56,906 bases of DNA, from the NCBI GenBank assembly GCA_031283155.1, contig JAITCI010000012.1, forward strand, positions 1-56,906, in the 5' to 3' direction. This DNA comes from Spirochaetota bacterium (GTDB taxonomy: Bacteria; Spirochaetota; JAGLSM01; JAKPMW01). The notes below the pieces were generated by a model. The model was not told the origin of the DNA, did not search any database, and worked only from the letters and a program-made list of their open reading frames with translations. Positions 43,808 through 51,347 of the stretch are shown here, in pieces; the stretch's first letter is position 1, and each line of letters starts with the position of its first letter. Made by a program: the position numbers and the translations under genes.

Positions 43808-45417
43808 TGGATTTTATAGCCGGCAACGATAAAAACATACCGTCGGCATTGAGGGATTTTTTACTCGCCAAACCGGATGAACGGGCAATACCGTACATTC
43901 CCGACGATACGCACATACCGGCAGAGGATGATGAGCAGGCAAACGCGGTGCCCTATACAAACCGCCATCCGTGGGGAGACTTTTCACTGCTGCAAAGCCT
44001 TACCCCGGAACGGCTCGCGGAAATCCTGAACGACGTCAAGCGCGGCGAATGTCCGGCGGAATATCTGGAGCTTGCCCAGGATATTGAACTCAAAGATTTG
44101 CATTACCGCTCCGTGCTTTCCACGCGCAAGGACGCGATCACCGGACTGGAGATCAAGGTGATTCCGGCAGGCGAAGAGCAGCGCGATATGGAGCTTGCCG
44201 AAGCGGTCAATCGCGATATTGTCCAAAGTACAAAACTGTACGCCCTGATCCGCGATATGCTGGACGCGCTTGCCAAAGGCTTCTCGGTGTGCGAAATCAT
44301 CTGGGATACGAATACGCCGCCATGGAAGCCGCGCGCCTACAAATTCCGCGATCCCCGATGGTTCCAATACGACAAGGAAACCGGCAAGACGCTCATGCTT
44401 CGCACCCCTTTGGGAAACGAACTGGAGCCGCTGCGGCAGTTCCGGTTTGTGGTACACGAGCCGCATCTCATCAGCGGAAACCAGATACTGGCGGGACTTG
44501 CGCTCCCTGCCCTGTATTACTGGATGCTCAAAACCTATGACGTCACCAGTTGGGCTGCTTTTATCGACCGCTACGGCTATCCCATCCGCATAGGCAAGTA
44601 TGGAAAGAAAGCCACCGAACAGGATCGCGCGACACTGAAGCGCGCGGTCGCCGCGATCGGGCAGGACTTTGGCGCGGTGATTCCAGAAAGCGCCGTGCTG
44701 GAAATTATCGAGGCGCAGCATACCAGCGAAACTTCCGGCGTGTACGCAGCCCTCGCGGACTGGGTGGATAAGCAAATCAGCAAACTCGTCCTCGGCCAGA
44801 CCATGACCACCGATGAGGGCTCCAGCCGGTCGCAGAGCGAAACGCATGAGAAGGTGCGCGACGATATTGCCGACAGCGACATTCAGCAGGTACTCGAAAC
44901 GCTGCACACCGCTCTCACCATTCCCTATATCAACCTCAATTTCGGCGTGCAGGAAAACTATCCCCGCATCGACCTGTTCAAGCCGGACGAGAAAAATGTG
45001 GAGCAGATTATCTCGGCGATAGAGAAGCTCGGGCCGCAGGGCTTCAAGGTCAAGGCCGATGAGATGCGCTCCCTCCTCGGTCTTTCTAACCCCGAAGAGG
45101 GCGATGAGACAATCGGCGGCCGCATGGACTACGGCTGCCCTGCGCCCATCGGCGCCGGCACTCCGGAATTGAACACCGAGCAAAACACGGCGGACGAACT
45201 CGACACGCTGGCGGACGCAAGCGGCTACGTCATGATTTCCGACGACATCGCCGCCGTCATCGAAAAGGCAGCCGCCTCGGACTTTGAAACATTCCGTGAT
45301 GAACTCCAAAAGCTGGTCAAGGATTGGCCGCCCGATACCATCGCCGAGTGTATCGCGGTGGCGGCATTCCGCGCCCGCGCCCAGGGCGACGCCGAATTTG
45401 ACCGGGGGCATCCATGA
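43795..45417 (+). CDS. Portal protein (Mu gp29-like, DUF935)
   Basis: 540 residues. The DUF935 signature runs through the middle: LTPERLAEILNDVKRGECPAEYLEL, DLHYRSVLSTRKDAITGLE, KGFSVCEIIWD and SWAAFIDRYGYPIRIGKYG. LGQTMTTDEGSSRSQSETH follows. Forms the dodecamer ring at the DNA entry vertex. The ATG lies within the terminase gene, with a GGAGGAAC site. The C-terminal 100 residues are less conserved. Overlaps the next gene by 4 bases. Confidence 0.92.
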   Translation: MGRLMDFIAGNDKNIPSALRDFLLAKPDERAIPYIPDDTHIPAEDDEQANAVPYTNRHPWGDFSLLQSLTPERLAEILNDVKRGECPAEYLELAQDIELKDLHYRSVLSTRKDAITGLEIKVIPAGEEQRDMELAEAVNRDIVQSTKLYALIRDMLDALAKGFSVCEIIWDTNTPPWKPRAYKFRDPRWFQYDKETGKTLMLRTPLGNELEPLRQFRFVVHEPHLISGNQILAGLALPALYYWMLKTYDVTSWAAFIDRYGYPIRIGKYGKKATEQDRATLKRAVAAIGQDFGAVIPESAVLEIIEAQHTSETSGVYAALADWVDKQISKLVLGQTMTTDEGSSRSQSETHEKVRDDIADSDIQQVLETLHTALTIPYINLNFGVQENYPRIDLFKPDEKNVEQIISAIEKLGPQGFKVKADEMRSLLGLSNPEEGDETIGGRMDYGCPAPIGAGTPELNTEQNTADELDTLADASGYVMISDDIAAVIEKAAASDFETFRDELQKLVKDWPPDTIAECIAVAAFRARAQGDAEFDRGHP

Positions 45418-45647
45418 TTCCCAAAGCCGCGCTGGAGTATATCAAAAATAAAAAGCTCAAAGTCGGCTTCAGCTATAAGGACGTATGGCAAGAGGAACAC
45501 GCCGCCGCCTTCACCGTAGCCAAAGCCATGCAGCTTGACGTGTTAGCCGATCTGCATACCGCCGTTACGGAAGCGATGGCAAAGGGGCAGTCCTTTGAGT
45601 CATTCAAGAAAAATCTCAAACCACTCTTGCAGCAGAAAGGAAGATAA
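45414..45647 (+). CDS. Mu F-like head morphogenesis protein, N-terminal fragment
   Basis: 77 residues identical in layout to the start of Mu gp30 proteins (KNKKLKVGFSYKDVWQEEHA, AFTVAKAMQLDVL, SFESFKKNLKPLLQQKG). It stops at TAA 45645, where the family has WWGKKEMTDP. Here the codons are AGA TAA AAA AAA AAG GAA ATG. The next gene continues in the same frame from that very ATG. So the two together are one gp30 gene interrupted by a single in-frame stop, without insertion or deletion. Confidence 0.85.
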   Translation: MIPKAALEYIKNKKLKVGFSYKDVWQEEHAAAFTVAKAMQLDVLADLHTAVTEAMAKGQSFESFKKNLKPLLQQKGR

Positions 45648-45659
45648 AAAAAAAAGGAA

Positions 45660-46877
45660 ATGACCGACCCCCTGACCGGAAAAACAGTCAACGCCCAACT
45701 GGGCAGCGACCGCCGCCTCAAAACAATTTTCCGCGTCAATATGCGCAGCGCCTACCAAAAGGGGCAGTACGAGCGCGCGATGGCCAGCGACCTCCACCCT
45801 TATCTGATGTACCGCATCGGTCCGAGTGTGCACCACAGGGAGGATCACCAGAGCTGGGACGGCCTCATCCTCCGCAAAGACGATCCCTGGTGGGACAGCC
45901 ACCTGCCGCCCAATGGCTGGGGCTGCAAGTGTTACACCCGCGCCATCACCGAGGCGCGCAAAAAACAATATGAAGAAAACGGCATACCCACCGCGCCGCG
46001 ACTCGACGGTACCGGCGGCGATAATGTAAAGGCGAAAACCCAAGCCCCGCCCGTCAAGTACAGAACCTATGTCAACAAGCGCAAAGGTACGGTCGAGCAA
46101 GTGCCGGAAGGCGTTGATCCGGCGTTTAACTGGAATCAGGGCAAAACCAGAGACAAGATAGCTCTGCAAAAACTTGAGGAGTCTAAGCGAAACTATGAAA
46201 AAGCGGCTGGCGTAAAGCCGGAGGCTGACCTTAATCTATTTCCCTGGGAAAACGCGAAAACCTTTGATGAGTTGCATAAAGCAGCAAATGGGGTTGTGGC
46301 AAAACGTGTATCCTTCCGCGGGGATAAGTCTGCTGCACTCCCTGTTACATTTAACGATGGCATTGGGACTGTCGATACGTTGAAGAAGATATGCAACGAA
46401 ATAATGAATATGCAGCAATCTTGCGGCATTACAGTGTCGTCCCTTGAGAGAAACGCATATAATCATAGCAATGCAAGTATAGAATTAAAGGATAAATCTT
46501 TTTCCATTGGGTCAAGGGTTTTTGAGAATATTCAAAACATAGTGAAAAATTTCCCCGTAAAGGCGGGGGAAATTCCGAAGCACACATTATGCTATTATAA
46601 TAGTATTGATGATTACGCGCGTGTCCTTGTACGCCATGAATACGGGCATTTGGTACATATTAACAATGGGGTGGAGATAGACCAGTGGTTTACCGCTAAT
46701 AAGATAGCTTATAATAAGGGGAACTATTCAGTTTCTGAGCGCGACTTAAACGTACAAGACCCTTGGGAAAAAAAATCAGAGTGTTTTGCGGAAAATGTGG
46801 TATTATACCTCGACCCCTCGTATAGACACCTTGTAAAACCAGAGATGCAAACCCTTATCGGGAGGTTCTTCAAATGA
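45660..46877 (+). CDS. Mu F-like head protein, C-terminal part, fused to a zincin-like domain
   Basis: 405 residues. Residues 1-165 are the rest of the MuF domain (TDPLTGKTVNAQLGSDRRLKTIF, then HREDHQSWDGLILRKDDPWWDSH, PPNGWGCKCYTRAI). From about 170 the sequence changes to a different, more AT-rich domain. It contains VRHEYGHLVH (about 323-332, HExxH metal motif) and, 45 residues later, ECFAENVVLYLD, a likely third-ligand Glu as in lethal-factor-like zincins. AAAGGAA directly abuts the ATG, so initiation there is possible but the spacing is short. MuF proteins with C-terminal enzymatic domains are known as phage-borne toxins. Confidence 0.82.
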   Translation: MTDPLTGKTVNAQLGSDRRLKTIFRVNMRSAYQKGQYERAMASDLHPYLMYRIGPSVHHREDHQSWDGLILRKDDPWWDSHLPPNGWGCKCYTRAITEARKKQYEENGIPTAPRLDGTGGDNVKAKTQAPPVKYRTYVNKRKGTVEQVPEGVDPAFNWNQGKTRDKIALQKLEESKRNYEKAAGVKPEADLNLFPWENAKTFDELHKAANGVVAKRVSFRGDKSAALPVTFNDGIGTVDTLKKICNEIMNMQQSCGITVSSLERNAYNHSNASIELKDKSFSIGSRVFENIQNIVKNFPVKAGEIPKHTLCYYNSIDDYARVLVRHEYGHLVHINNGVEIDQWFTANKIAYNKGNYSVSERDLNVQDPWEKKSECFAENVVLYLDPSYRHLVKPEMQTLIGRFFK

Positions 46878-47110
46878 TGCCAGAAGCAACAATGACAGAT
46901 GAAGAATACGATCTTGCGCTCCGTGAAGGGTTACTGGAAGTACATAAACAAAAAAATAACACTGATTGGGAAATCCATCTTTGGGGTTTTTGCATGGGGT
47001 GTAAGCAATATGACAGAAAAACTGATCACTGTGCTGCTTTCGGGCATAAAGCGCCTTTAGAAATAAATTCACGGAAAACGGGCAACAGTTGTGCCCACTA
47101 CAAGGAGTAA
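46874..47110 (+). CDS. Small Cys-rich protein coupled to the MuF-zincin gene, immunity candidate
   Basis: 78 residues, ATG overlapping the MuF stop (ATGA), so translation is coupled. Acidic N-terminus (TMTDEEYDLALREGLLEVHK) and a cluster CMGCKQYDRKTDHCAAFGH...C that could bind a metal. No family recognised. Position, small size and coupling to an enzyme domain are what one expects of an immunity or chaperone partner; function is inference only. Confidence 0.6.
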   Translation: MMPEATMTDEEYDLALREGLLEVHKQKNNTDWEIHLWGFCMGCKQYDRKTDHCAAFGHKAPLEINSRKTGNSCAHYKE

Positions 47111-47143
47111 ACAAAACCTTAATCCTTCATACAGGAGCGCCCC

Positions 47144-47314
47144 ATGAGTAAGAAACAAAAATCAACGCTTTTCACATTTCTTGCGGAAGAAAATCAAAAA
47201 ATTTCCACCGCCCTCAAAGCTGCCGGGTATGATGTTATCAAGATAGATATTGCTCAAATTCGTAATGCGGCAGAGGGTACTCTCGATATACAAATTTGGG
47301 CACGAAGCGAATAA
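47144..47314 (+). CDS. Small protein of unknown function
   Basis: 56 residues, no membrane segment: MSKKQKSTLFTFLAEENQK, then IS-TALKAAGYDVIKIDIAQI and a charged end. ACAGGAGCGCC precedes the ATG by a normal distance. It is the last gene of the MuF-linked group and too short to be recognised. The middle, GYDVIKIDIAQI, looks like a strand-turn-helix pair. Confidence 0.6.
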   Translation: MSKKQKSTLFTFLAEENQKISTALKAAGYDVIKIDIAQIRNAAEGTLDIQIWARSE

Positions 47315-47344
47315 AAGGTTGATATATCCTCGCTAAGGATTTAA

Positions 47345-47812
47345 TTAGATACCGTTTTTCTTACAAAGATCTTGAACCTCTGTTTGCCATTCCCGCCCCA
47401 ACCGTCTCGCTTTATCCAATCGCTCATTGAAATCAACCACCCTGCTCCTATCTTGTTCTTCAAGTATATCCATCAATAAGACAAAAGCATTATTCTGAAG
47501 AGTAACTGCCTCAATGGCCTTTTCGTTTAATGCTCGAATTTCTTTTGTTTGCAGTCGTACAGTTATAGCTTCTAATTTGTTGAGATAATCCCGAGACGCA
47601 GGTATAATTGTTTCCGTAAGAGCTTCATACACAGTTTCATCGTCTGTATAATTGGAACCAGAAACGGAAGCATATGCGTTCATTGCGAGGCTTTCGGCTT
47701 TCACAACTTTGCGCAACTCTTTAATGTAATTTGATAAATCATCTTTTTCCGCATTTGCACACCCCGCCAAAACCAAAAAGAAACAAACGATGAGCAATCT
47801 TTCCATTTTCAT
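47345..47812 (-). CDS. Prophage lipoprotein downstream of the repressor, lysogenic-conversion candidate
   Basis: 155 residues starting MKMERLLIVCFFLVLAGC, a clear lipobox with Cys18 followed by ANAEKDD. The mature part is all-helical and acidic (DLSNYIKELRKVVKAESLAM ... VDFNERLDKARRLGREWQTE). ACAGGAGGCGTATT gives a strong ribosome-binding site. It sits 30 bases behind the repressor gene in the same direction, so it would be expressed in the lysogen while the lytic genes are off. Such 'morons' often block superinfection at the cell surface; no direct evidence here. Confidence 0.78.
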   Translation of the reverse strand: MKMERLLIVCFFLVLAGCANAEKDDLSNYIKELRKVVKAESLAMNAYASVSGSNYTDDETVYEALTETIIPASRDYLNKLEAITVRLQTKEIRALNEKAIEAVTLQNNAFVLLMDILEEQDRSRVVDFNERLDKARRLGREWQTEVQDLCKKNGI

Positions 47813-47842
47813 AATACGCCTCCTGTTTACCGATTTTTTTAT

Positions 47843-48634
47843 TTACTCCATATTTTTAAGCGCGCAATGTACTCGCCCGATAATTTCAATATCTTGGCTC
47901 TCTTCCGGCTCTTCCCGAACTGGATACTTGGGATTATCAGAAATAACGACTAATTTGCCCGGCGCTTTGGTCAACCTTTTCACGAAGCCCGAGCCACTCA
48001 TCCGTAGCGCATAGATCCCTTCGCCCGACCAACCGCAGGAATCGCAAACCACTAAATCCCCCCGACACAAGGTTGGATACATACTATCTCCATCCACAAT
48101 TAAAGCTGCAAGATTTTTTCTGTATTTGGCTAGATGGCTTGGGACGGGAATAAGAGCGGTAGTTTCATCGTTTTGCTGTAATTCTTGCCCGTTGCCTGCT
48201 GAAAGTTTTTGGCCGAGCAACGGGACAACAAAGGTTTTTCCATTGTTTACAAGATCGGCATAGGTATAAACAGGCGTACTCCCAGAGTGAAAGGCTGTAT
48301 ATTCAGCATCAACTTTTTTTCCCCAGTCATCATCAATTGGGGTATCAGGTGGAGTGTTTTCAGCCATTGCTCTGGCAATTTCAAGCCTTTTTTGAAGTTC
48401 CGCTTTGCTGATTTTGCCATCCTCAACCATGCTTTCAAAGAGACCAGAAGCAAGACCTTTAATTGGATAACCTTTTTCTGCCAATGAAAACAGGATTTTC
48501 ATTGGGGGCGAGGCTTTTCCTACCTCATAACTAGCCCATGTAGTTTGAGGAATACCATATTCCTCGGCAATCTCTTTCTGAGTTTTACCAAGTTTTTTCC
48601 GTATAATTTTCAACTCATCTGCTAAATTCAGCAC
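47843..48634 (-). CDS. LexA/CI-like repressor (XRE helix-turn-helix plus S24 peptidase)
   Basis: 263 residues. N-terminal HTH (LGKTQKEIAEEYGIPQTTWASYEVGK, about 15-40), a linker, then an S24 peptidase. A possible self-cleavage site is Ala-Gly at 146-147 (LSAGNGQE). The catalytic Ser is about 184 (DGDSMYPTL) and Lys about 219 (GFVKRL). It would hold the prophage silent and be inactivated by RecA-type DNA-damage signalling. GTG start with GAGG. Divergent from the Ner-like gene, with operators between. Confidence 0.92.
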   Translation of the reverse strand: MLNLADELKIIRKKLGKTQKEIAEEYGIPQTTWASYEVGKASPPMKILFSLAEKGYPIKGLASGLFESMVEDGKISKAELQKRLEIARAMAENTPPDTPIDDDWGKKVDAEYTAFHSGSTPVYTYADLVNNGKTFVVPLLGQKLSAGNGQELQQNDETTALIPVPSHLAKYRKNLAALIVDGDSMYPTLCRGDLVVCDSCGWSGEGIYALRMSGSGFVKRLTKAPGKLVVISDNPKYPVREEPEESQDIEIIGRVHCALKNME

Positions 48635-48647
48635 AAAAACCTCATTT

Positions 48648-48692
48648 TAACGAAAAAATTTGTTGCAAATAACGAACTTGGTCGTTAATAAT
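48648..48692. promoter_or_regulatory. Early promoter with repressor-type operators
   Basis: A perfect inverted repeat TAACGA-ACTTGG-TCGTTA at 48670-48687, plus another TAACGA half-site at 48648-48653, 22 bases away. The dyad lies between a TTGCAA (48663-48668) and an AATAAT (48687-48692) box with 18 bases between, that is inside the spacer of a rightward promoter. A second palindrome TCGGTCG...CGACCGA spans 48699-48726. Both S24 repressor and Ner-like protein could act here. Confidence 0.7.
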
Positions 48693-48765
48693 ATAGCATC
48701 GGTCGATTACTTGACGAGCCGACCGAAAAAAATTGCGGGATACCCCCGCAAGGCAAGGAAGCAGC

Positions 48766-49023
48766 ATGGCACGGACGCGGTCAGAAAAGTACCCCATGCC
48801 GCCGGAGGGGAGCTGGATTAGATACCAGCTTGACCTCCGGAACATCAAATATGAAGCGGTTGGACGCCAAGCGAACCGCTCGGTCTCTATGGTATCCCTG
48901 GTTGTTAAGCAAGTCAAGCATTCAAAGGCAGTGGAATCAGTATTGGCAAACGTACTCGGGTACGCCAGCTACGACGAGCTGCTCGCGGCTGCGCGTACAC
49001 AAAACAAAGGGGGTGCAGCATGA
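48766..49023 (+). CDS. Ner-like DNA-binding protein
   Basis: 85 residues, ATG with AAGGAAG upstream. IRYQLDLRNIKYEAVGRQANRSVSMVSLVVKQVK is the HTH pattern of Ner/Nlp-type phage regulators, with a tail that includes VESVLANVLGYASYDELL. In Mu, Ner represses the early promoter after induction. A hairpin TTGCGGG...CCCGCAA (48733-48751) lies just before the ribosome-binding site and may affect translation. First gene of the early operon. Confidence 0.8.
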   Translation: MARTRSEKYPMPPEGSWIRYQLDLRNIKYEAVGRQANRSVSMVSLVVKQVKHSKAVESVLANVLGYASYDELLAAARTQNKGGAA

Positions 49024-49118
49024 CGTTTCTTGCAATCGCGGCGCTGCTTATATCGGGGTTCCTGTTTGGCGTTTTGTCCGCCGGTCTTGTTGGCTTCACG
49101 ATCAGGAGAGGGAGGTGA
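49020..49118 (+). CDS. Micropeptide with one membrane helix
   Basis: 32 residues, almost wholly hydrophobic (FLAIAALLISGFLFGVLSAGLVG) and ending TIRRGR. ATG overlaps the Ner-like stop by 4 bases and the next gene starts 3 bases after its end, so the space is used without gaps. Too short for family assignment; coupling and the good frame support that it is real. Confidence 0.55.
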   Translation: MTFLAIAALLISGFLFGVLSAGLVGFTIRRGR

Positions 49119-49121
49119 GAA

Positions 49122-49382
49122 ATGGAGGAGGAAATGATGCAAGACGCAAAGCCGGGGAAAAGAAGATTGAAACAGCGTCCGGTCGAGAACAACCGACTGC
49201 TGCCAAATGAGGTTCAATGCGCATCGTGCGCATACCTACAGCCCGAGTATACAGATTCGGGGGTACAGACATGGAGATTCTTCTGTGGAAAAATCCAGTC
49301 GGGTATCACTAGCCAAGTAACCCGCTATTTGCCCCGGGAGTGCGTTTGGTACCGGAGTTTCGCGCAGGGGGCGGAGGAATGA
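49122..49382 (+). CDS. Small Cys-rich phage protein
   Basis: 86 residues with CASCAYLQ, FFCGK and RECVWYR: four Cys arranged as a possible zinc ribbon (CxxC-x(18)-C-x(19)-C). Basic N-terminus KPGKRRLKQRP. GGAGGTGAGAA lies ahead. Many Mu-like and lambdoid phages have such small zinc proteins early; role unknown. Confidence 0.6.
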   Translation: MEEEMMQDAKPGKRRLKQRPVENNRLLPNEVQCASCAYLQPEYTDSGVQTWRFFCGKIQSGITSQVTRYLPRECVWYRSFAQGAEE

Positions 49383-49597
49383 GCGACGCCATGCTGAAAG
49401 AACTTGCCCGTCTCGCCAGCATTCTTCCCATGTTCCCGCCCGCATTTGAGACGCGCCGGCACATAGAGGCGCGGATTTGCTATCTCGAAAGCGTCCTGAT
49501 TGAAAAGCAGTCCATAGAAAACCGGGTGGGGAAATCTTTTATGAAAGACCATATCGTTTTCGCGGAAGGGTTCCCCGCAAAAGACATTTTGGAGTAA
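49379..49597 (+). CDS. Small phage protein of unknown function
   Basis: 72 residues, helical (MLKELARLASILPMFP, RHIEARICYLESVLIEKQS). ATG overlaps the previous stop by 4 bases with GGCGGAGG in front; a longer frame starting at 49340 is a shadow. No family recognised. Confidence 0.55.
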   Translation: MSDAMLKELARLASILPMFPPAFETRRHIEARICYLESVLIEKQSIENRVGKSFMKDHIVFAEGFPAKDILE

Positions 49598-49601
49598 GCC
49601 C

Positions 49602-50369
49602 ATGTCCAAAAAATTCGGTGCCTGTATTTACCGCGACACATCCAGCAAAGGGCGCGGCAGAAAAGCCGACCGCTGGCGCGCGGAATTTTATGTAAACGGG
49701 GTACGCTACCGTAAAAGCAGCGCAAGCCGCGACGCTCTGCTTAAATGGCTCAAATCGCGCGGCGAGGTATCGCCCTCTGAACCGCGCGAAGCCAAGGGTT
49801 CCATTTATTCCGAGACAAAAAAGCAGATTCGCGGGAAGCCCTGGACGGGCTTGTGCGCGGAGATAGAGATCAACTGTGTACGCTACCGCAAGCGCAGTCA
49901 AAGCCGCAAAACTCTGGAGACTTGGCTTGAGGGCATGGCCACGCGGCGTTTTTCCGGAACAATCCGGGAGATACAACTCAAAAAGAGTATACAGGAGGCA
50001 AGTATGGAAGCCGGGGATTTGGCAGGCAAACGCATCAAAATAACCAAAAGTTCGATAGCGCTTTTGGACGCCCACGACAAAGTGGCGGGAATGATTACCG
50101 GCGTAAAGACATTCTTCAACACGGATGGGTACGAGCGTATGGAATTATTCTCTTCGCGTGTAAACGTGCCCGCGCGCGAATGGCATCGGTATATGTCGCA
50201 TCTGTTTTACATACGCGGCGTTTTGTATTTCATCATTACCGACTCCGCCGAAAAGATACACCGCGATGTATACGGCAAAAACACGCCGGAGGAGGACATA
50301 CTCCGCGCCGGAGATATCGGCGCGCACATCCTCCGCGTTGCATGGGCGCATGATTCCAGAAGAACGTAA
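49602..50369 (+). CDS. Phage DNA-binding protein with two AP2/integrase-arm-like repeats
   Basis: 255 residues. Two related repeats are visible at about 24-50 (RWRAEFYVNGVRYRKSSASRDALLKWL) and about 80-110 (WTGLCAEIEINCVRYRKRSQSRKTLETWL). They share the three-strand plus helix pattern of AP2 or arm-type DNA-binding domains. From about 135 a third part follows (AGDLAGKRIKITKSSIALLD ... FIITDSAEKIHRDVYG). It looks like an early phage DNA-binding protein; what it controls is unknown. No nuclease motif seen. Confidence 0.6.
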   Translation: MSKKFGACIYRDTSSKGRGRKADRWRAEFYVNGVRYRKSSASRDALLKWLKSRGEVSPSEPREAKGSIYSETKKQIRGKPWTGLCAEIEINCVRYRKRSQSRKTLETWLEGMATRRFSGTIREIQLKKSIQEASMEAGDLAGKRIKITKSSIALLDAHDKVAGMITGVKTFFNTDGYERMELFSSRVNVPAREWHRYMSHLFYIRGVLYFIITDSAEKIHRDVYGKNTPEEDILRAGDIGAHILRVAWAHDSRRT

Positions 50370-50380
50370 GGAGGTGACGC

Positions 50381-50806
50381 ATGGGCAAACTATCCAGAGA
50401 GATTGAGTTTCGGGGCGTGGTTATAGATGAAGATGAGGACAAATGGATATATGGGTGTCTGTCTTGGCCAGATAATACTGAGCCTAAAATTACACCGAAG
50501 AAAGATACTCGCAATTGGTTTTATGTATGTTCATGGACTGTCGGTCAGTACACAGGGCTGAAAGATATAAACGGTACAAAGATTTACGAGGGGGATATTG
50601 TCGATGCGGGGCCGGACAGCAAGTCTGGCGAGCCGGAATCTTTTTCAGTCGTACACTATCAGGCCGGAGCTTTTTGCATTTTTGATCTCCCTCTCAATGA
50701 ATTTGTGGAATGGGATTACGACGGATCCATGCTGAGAGCAAATGTCGCGGTTGTTGGCAATATCCACGACAATCCTGAGTTGTTGCCCGAGGAGGCAGGC
50801 GAATGA
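50381..50806 (+). CDS. YopX family phage protein
   Basis: 141 residues: REIEFRGVVIDEDEDKWIYG, then GQYTGLKDINGTKIYEGDIV and a following acidic strand block (VVHYQAGAFCIFD). The IEFR-x-W-Y-G and GL-x-D-x-NG-x-IYEGDIV patterns are the YopX family (first seen in Bacillus phage SPbeta; function unknown). AAGGAGGTGACGC is a very good ribosome-binding site. Confidence 0.82.
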   Translation: MGKLSREIEFRGVVIDEDEDKWIYGCLSWPDNTEPKITPKKDTRNWFYVCSWTVGQYTGLKDINGTKIYEGDIVDAGPDSKSGEPESFSVVHYQAGAFCIFDLPLNEFVEWDYDGSMLRANVAVVGNIHDNPELLPEEAGE

Positions 50807-51000
50807 GCAGGAAGAACATTGTCATCAACGGAAAGAAGTACGCGACGGATGAGGTTCGGTATTTCTGCTGGGGGAATGAGCCGGACTATATGGTCACGGC
50901 GTGGACACGGGCTGCGGATCGTTCGGTTGTCACTCTGGGGTACATCCCCCGCGTGGACGCATGGAGCAAGAAGCTGATATTAGACTGCCCATATAACTGA
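50803..51000 (+). CDS. Small phage protein of unknown function
   Basis: 65 residues; NIVINGKKYATDEVRYFCWGNEP and VTLGYIPRVDAWSKKLI suggest a small beta-rich fold. ATG overlaps the YopX-family stop by 4 bases. No family recognised. Confidence 0.55.
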   Translation: MSRKNIVINGKKYATDEVRYFCWGNEPDYMVTAWTRAADRSVVTLGYIPRVDAWSKKLILDCPYN

Positions 51001-51014
51001 AAGGAGGCCTGTGC

Positions 51015-51347
51015 ATGAGCTCTCTGACATACCAATTTTTTGACGCCCTTTTGGATGCTGAACTTTTGGAGGTTTCAGATGAATTATGCTGCCAGATTCT
51101 CGCGTGGGTATCCGTCTATGGCGGCGAGCATGAGGCGGCTGTGATGAACCCAGGCCTGAACACCGCGATCCGCGCGGCGCAAAAAAAGCTCAATATTCTC
51201 GGCGGTGAAGTTCCCGATCTCAAACTGGTTCCGGTGATGGTGGAATACATTCGTTCGATTACAGACCATGACAATCCGCCATCATGGGTTCCCGAACTCG
51301 AAAAGCAATACGGAGTGGAATCGTACCGGCGAAAGGGAAAGCAATGA
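51015..51347 (+). CDS. Phage protein of unknown function
   Basis: 110 residues, mainly helical (LTYQFFDALLDAELLEVSDE, LVPVMVEYIRSI) with an acidic middle. AAAGGAGGCC in front gives a solid start. No family recognised. Its end overlaps the recombinase start. Confidence 0.55.
   Translation: MSSLTYQFFDALLDAELLEVSDELCCQILAWVSVYGGEHEAAVMNPGLNTAIRAAQKKLNILGGEVPDLKLVPVMVEYIRSITDHDNPPSWVPELEKQYGVESYRRKGKQ

Noticed and set aside
43984-45411. 475-codon minus-strand open frame opposite the portal gene
   Set aside because: The plus-strand DUF935 protein is unambiguous; the antisense product shows only composition-driven sequence.
47315-47344. Possible internal prophage end between the MuF group and the lipoprotein gene
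   Set aside because: There is a small ATCCT/AGGAT stem between convergent genes, but no TG end with 22-bp repeats like those at 39367.
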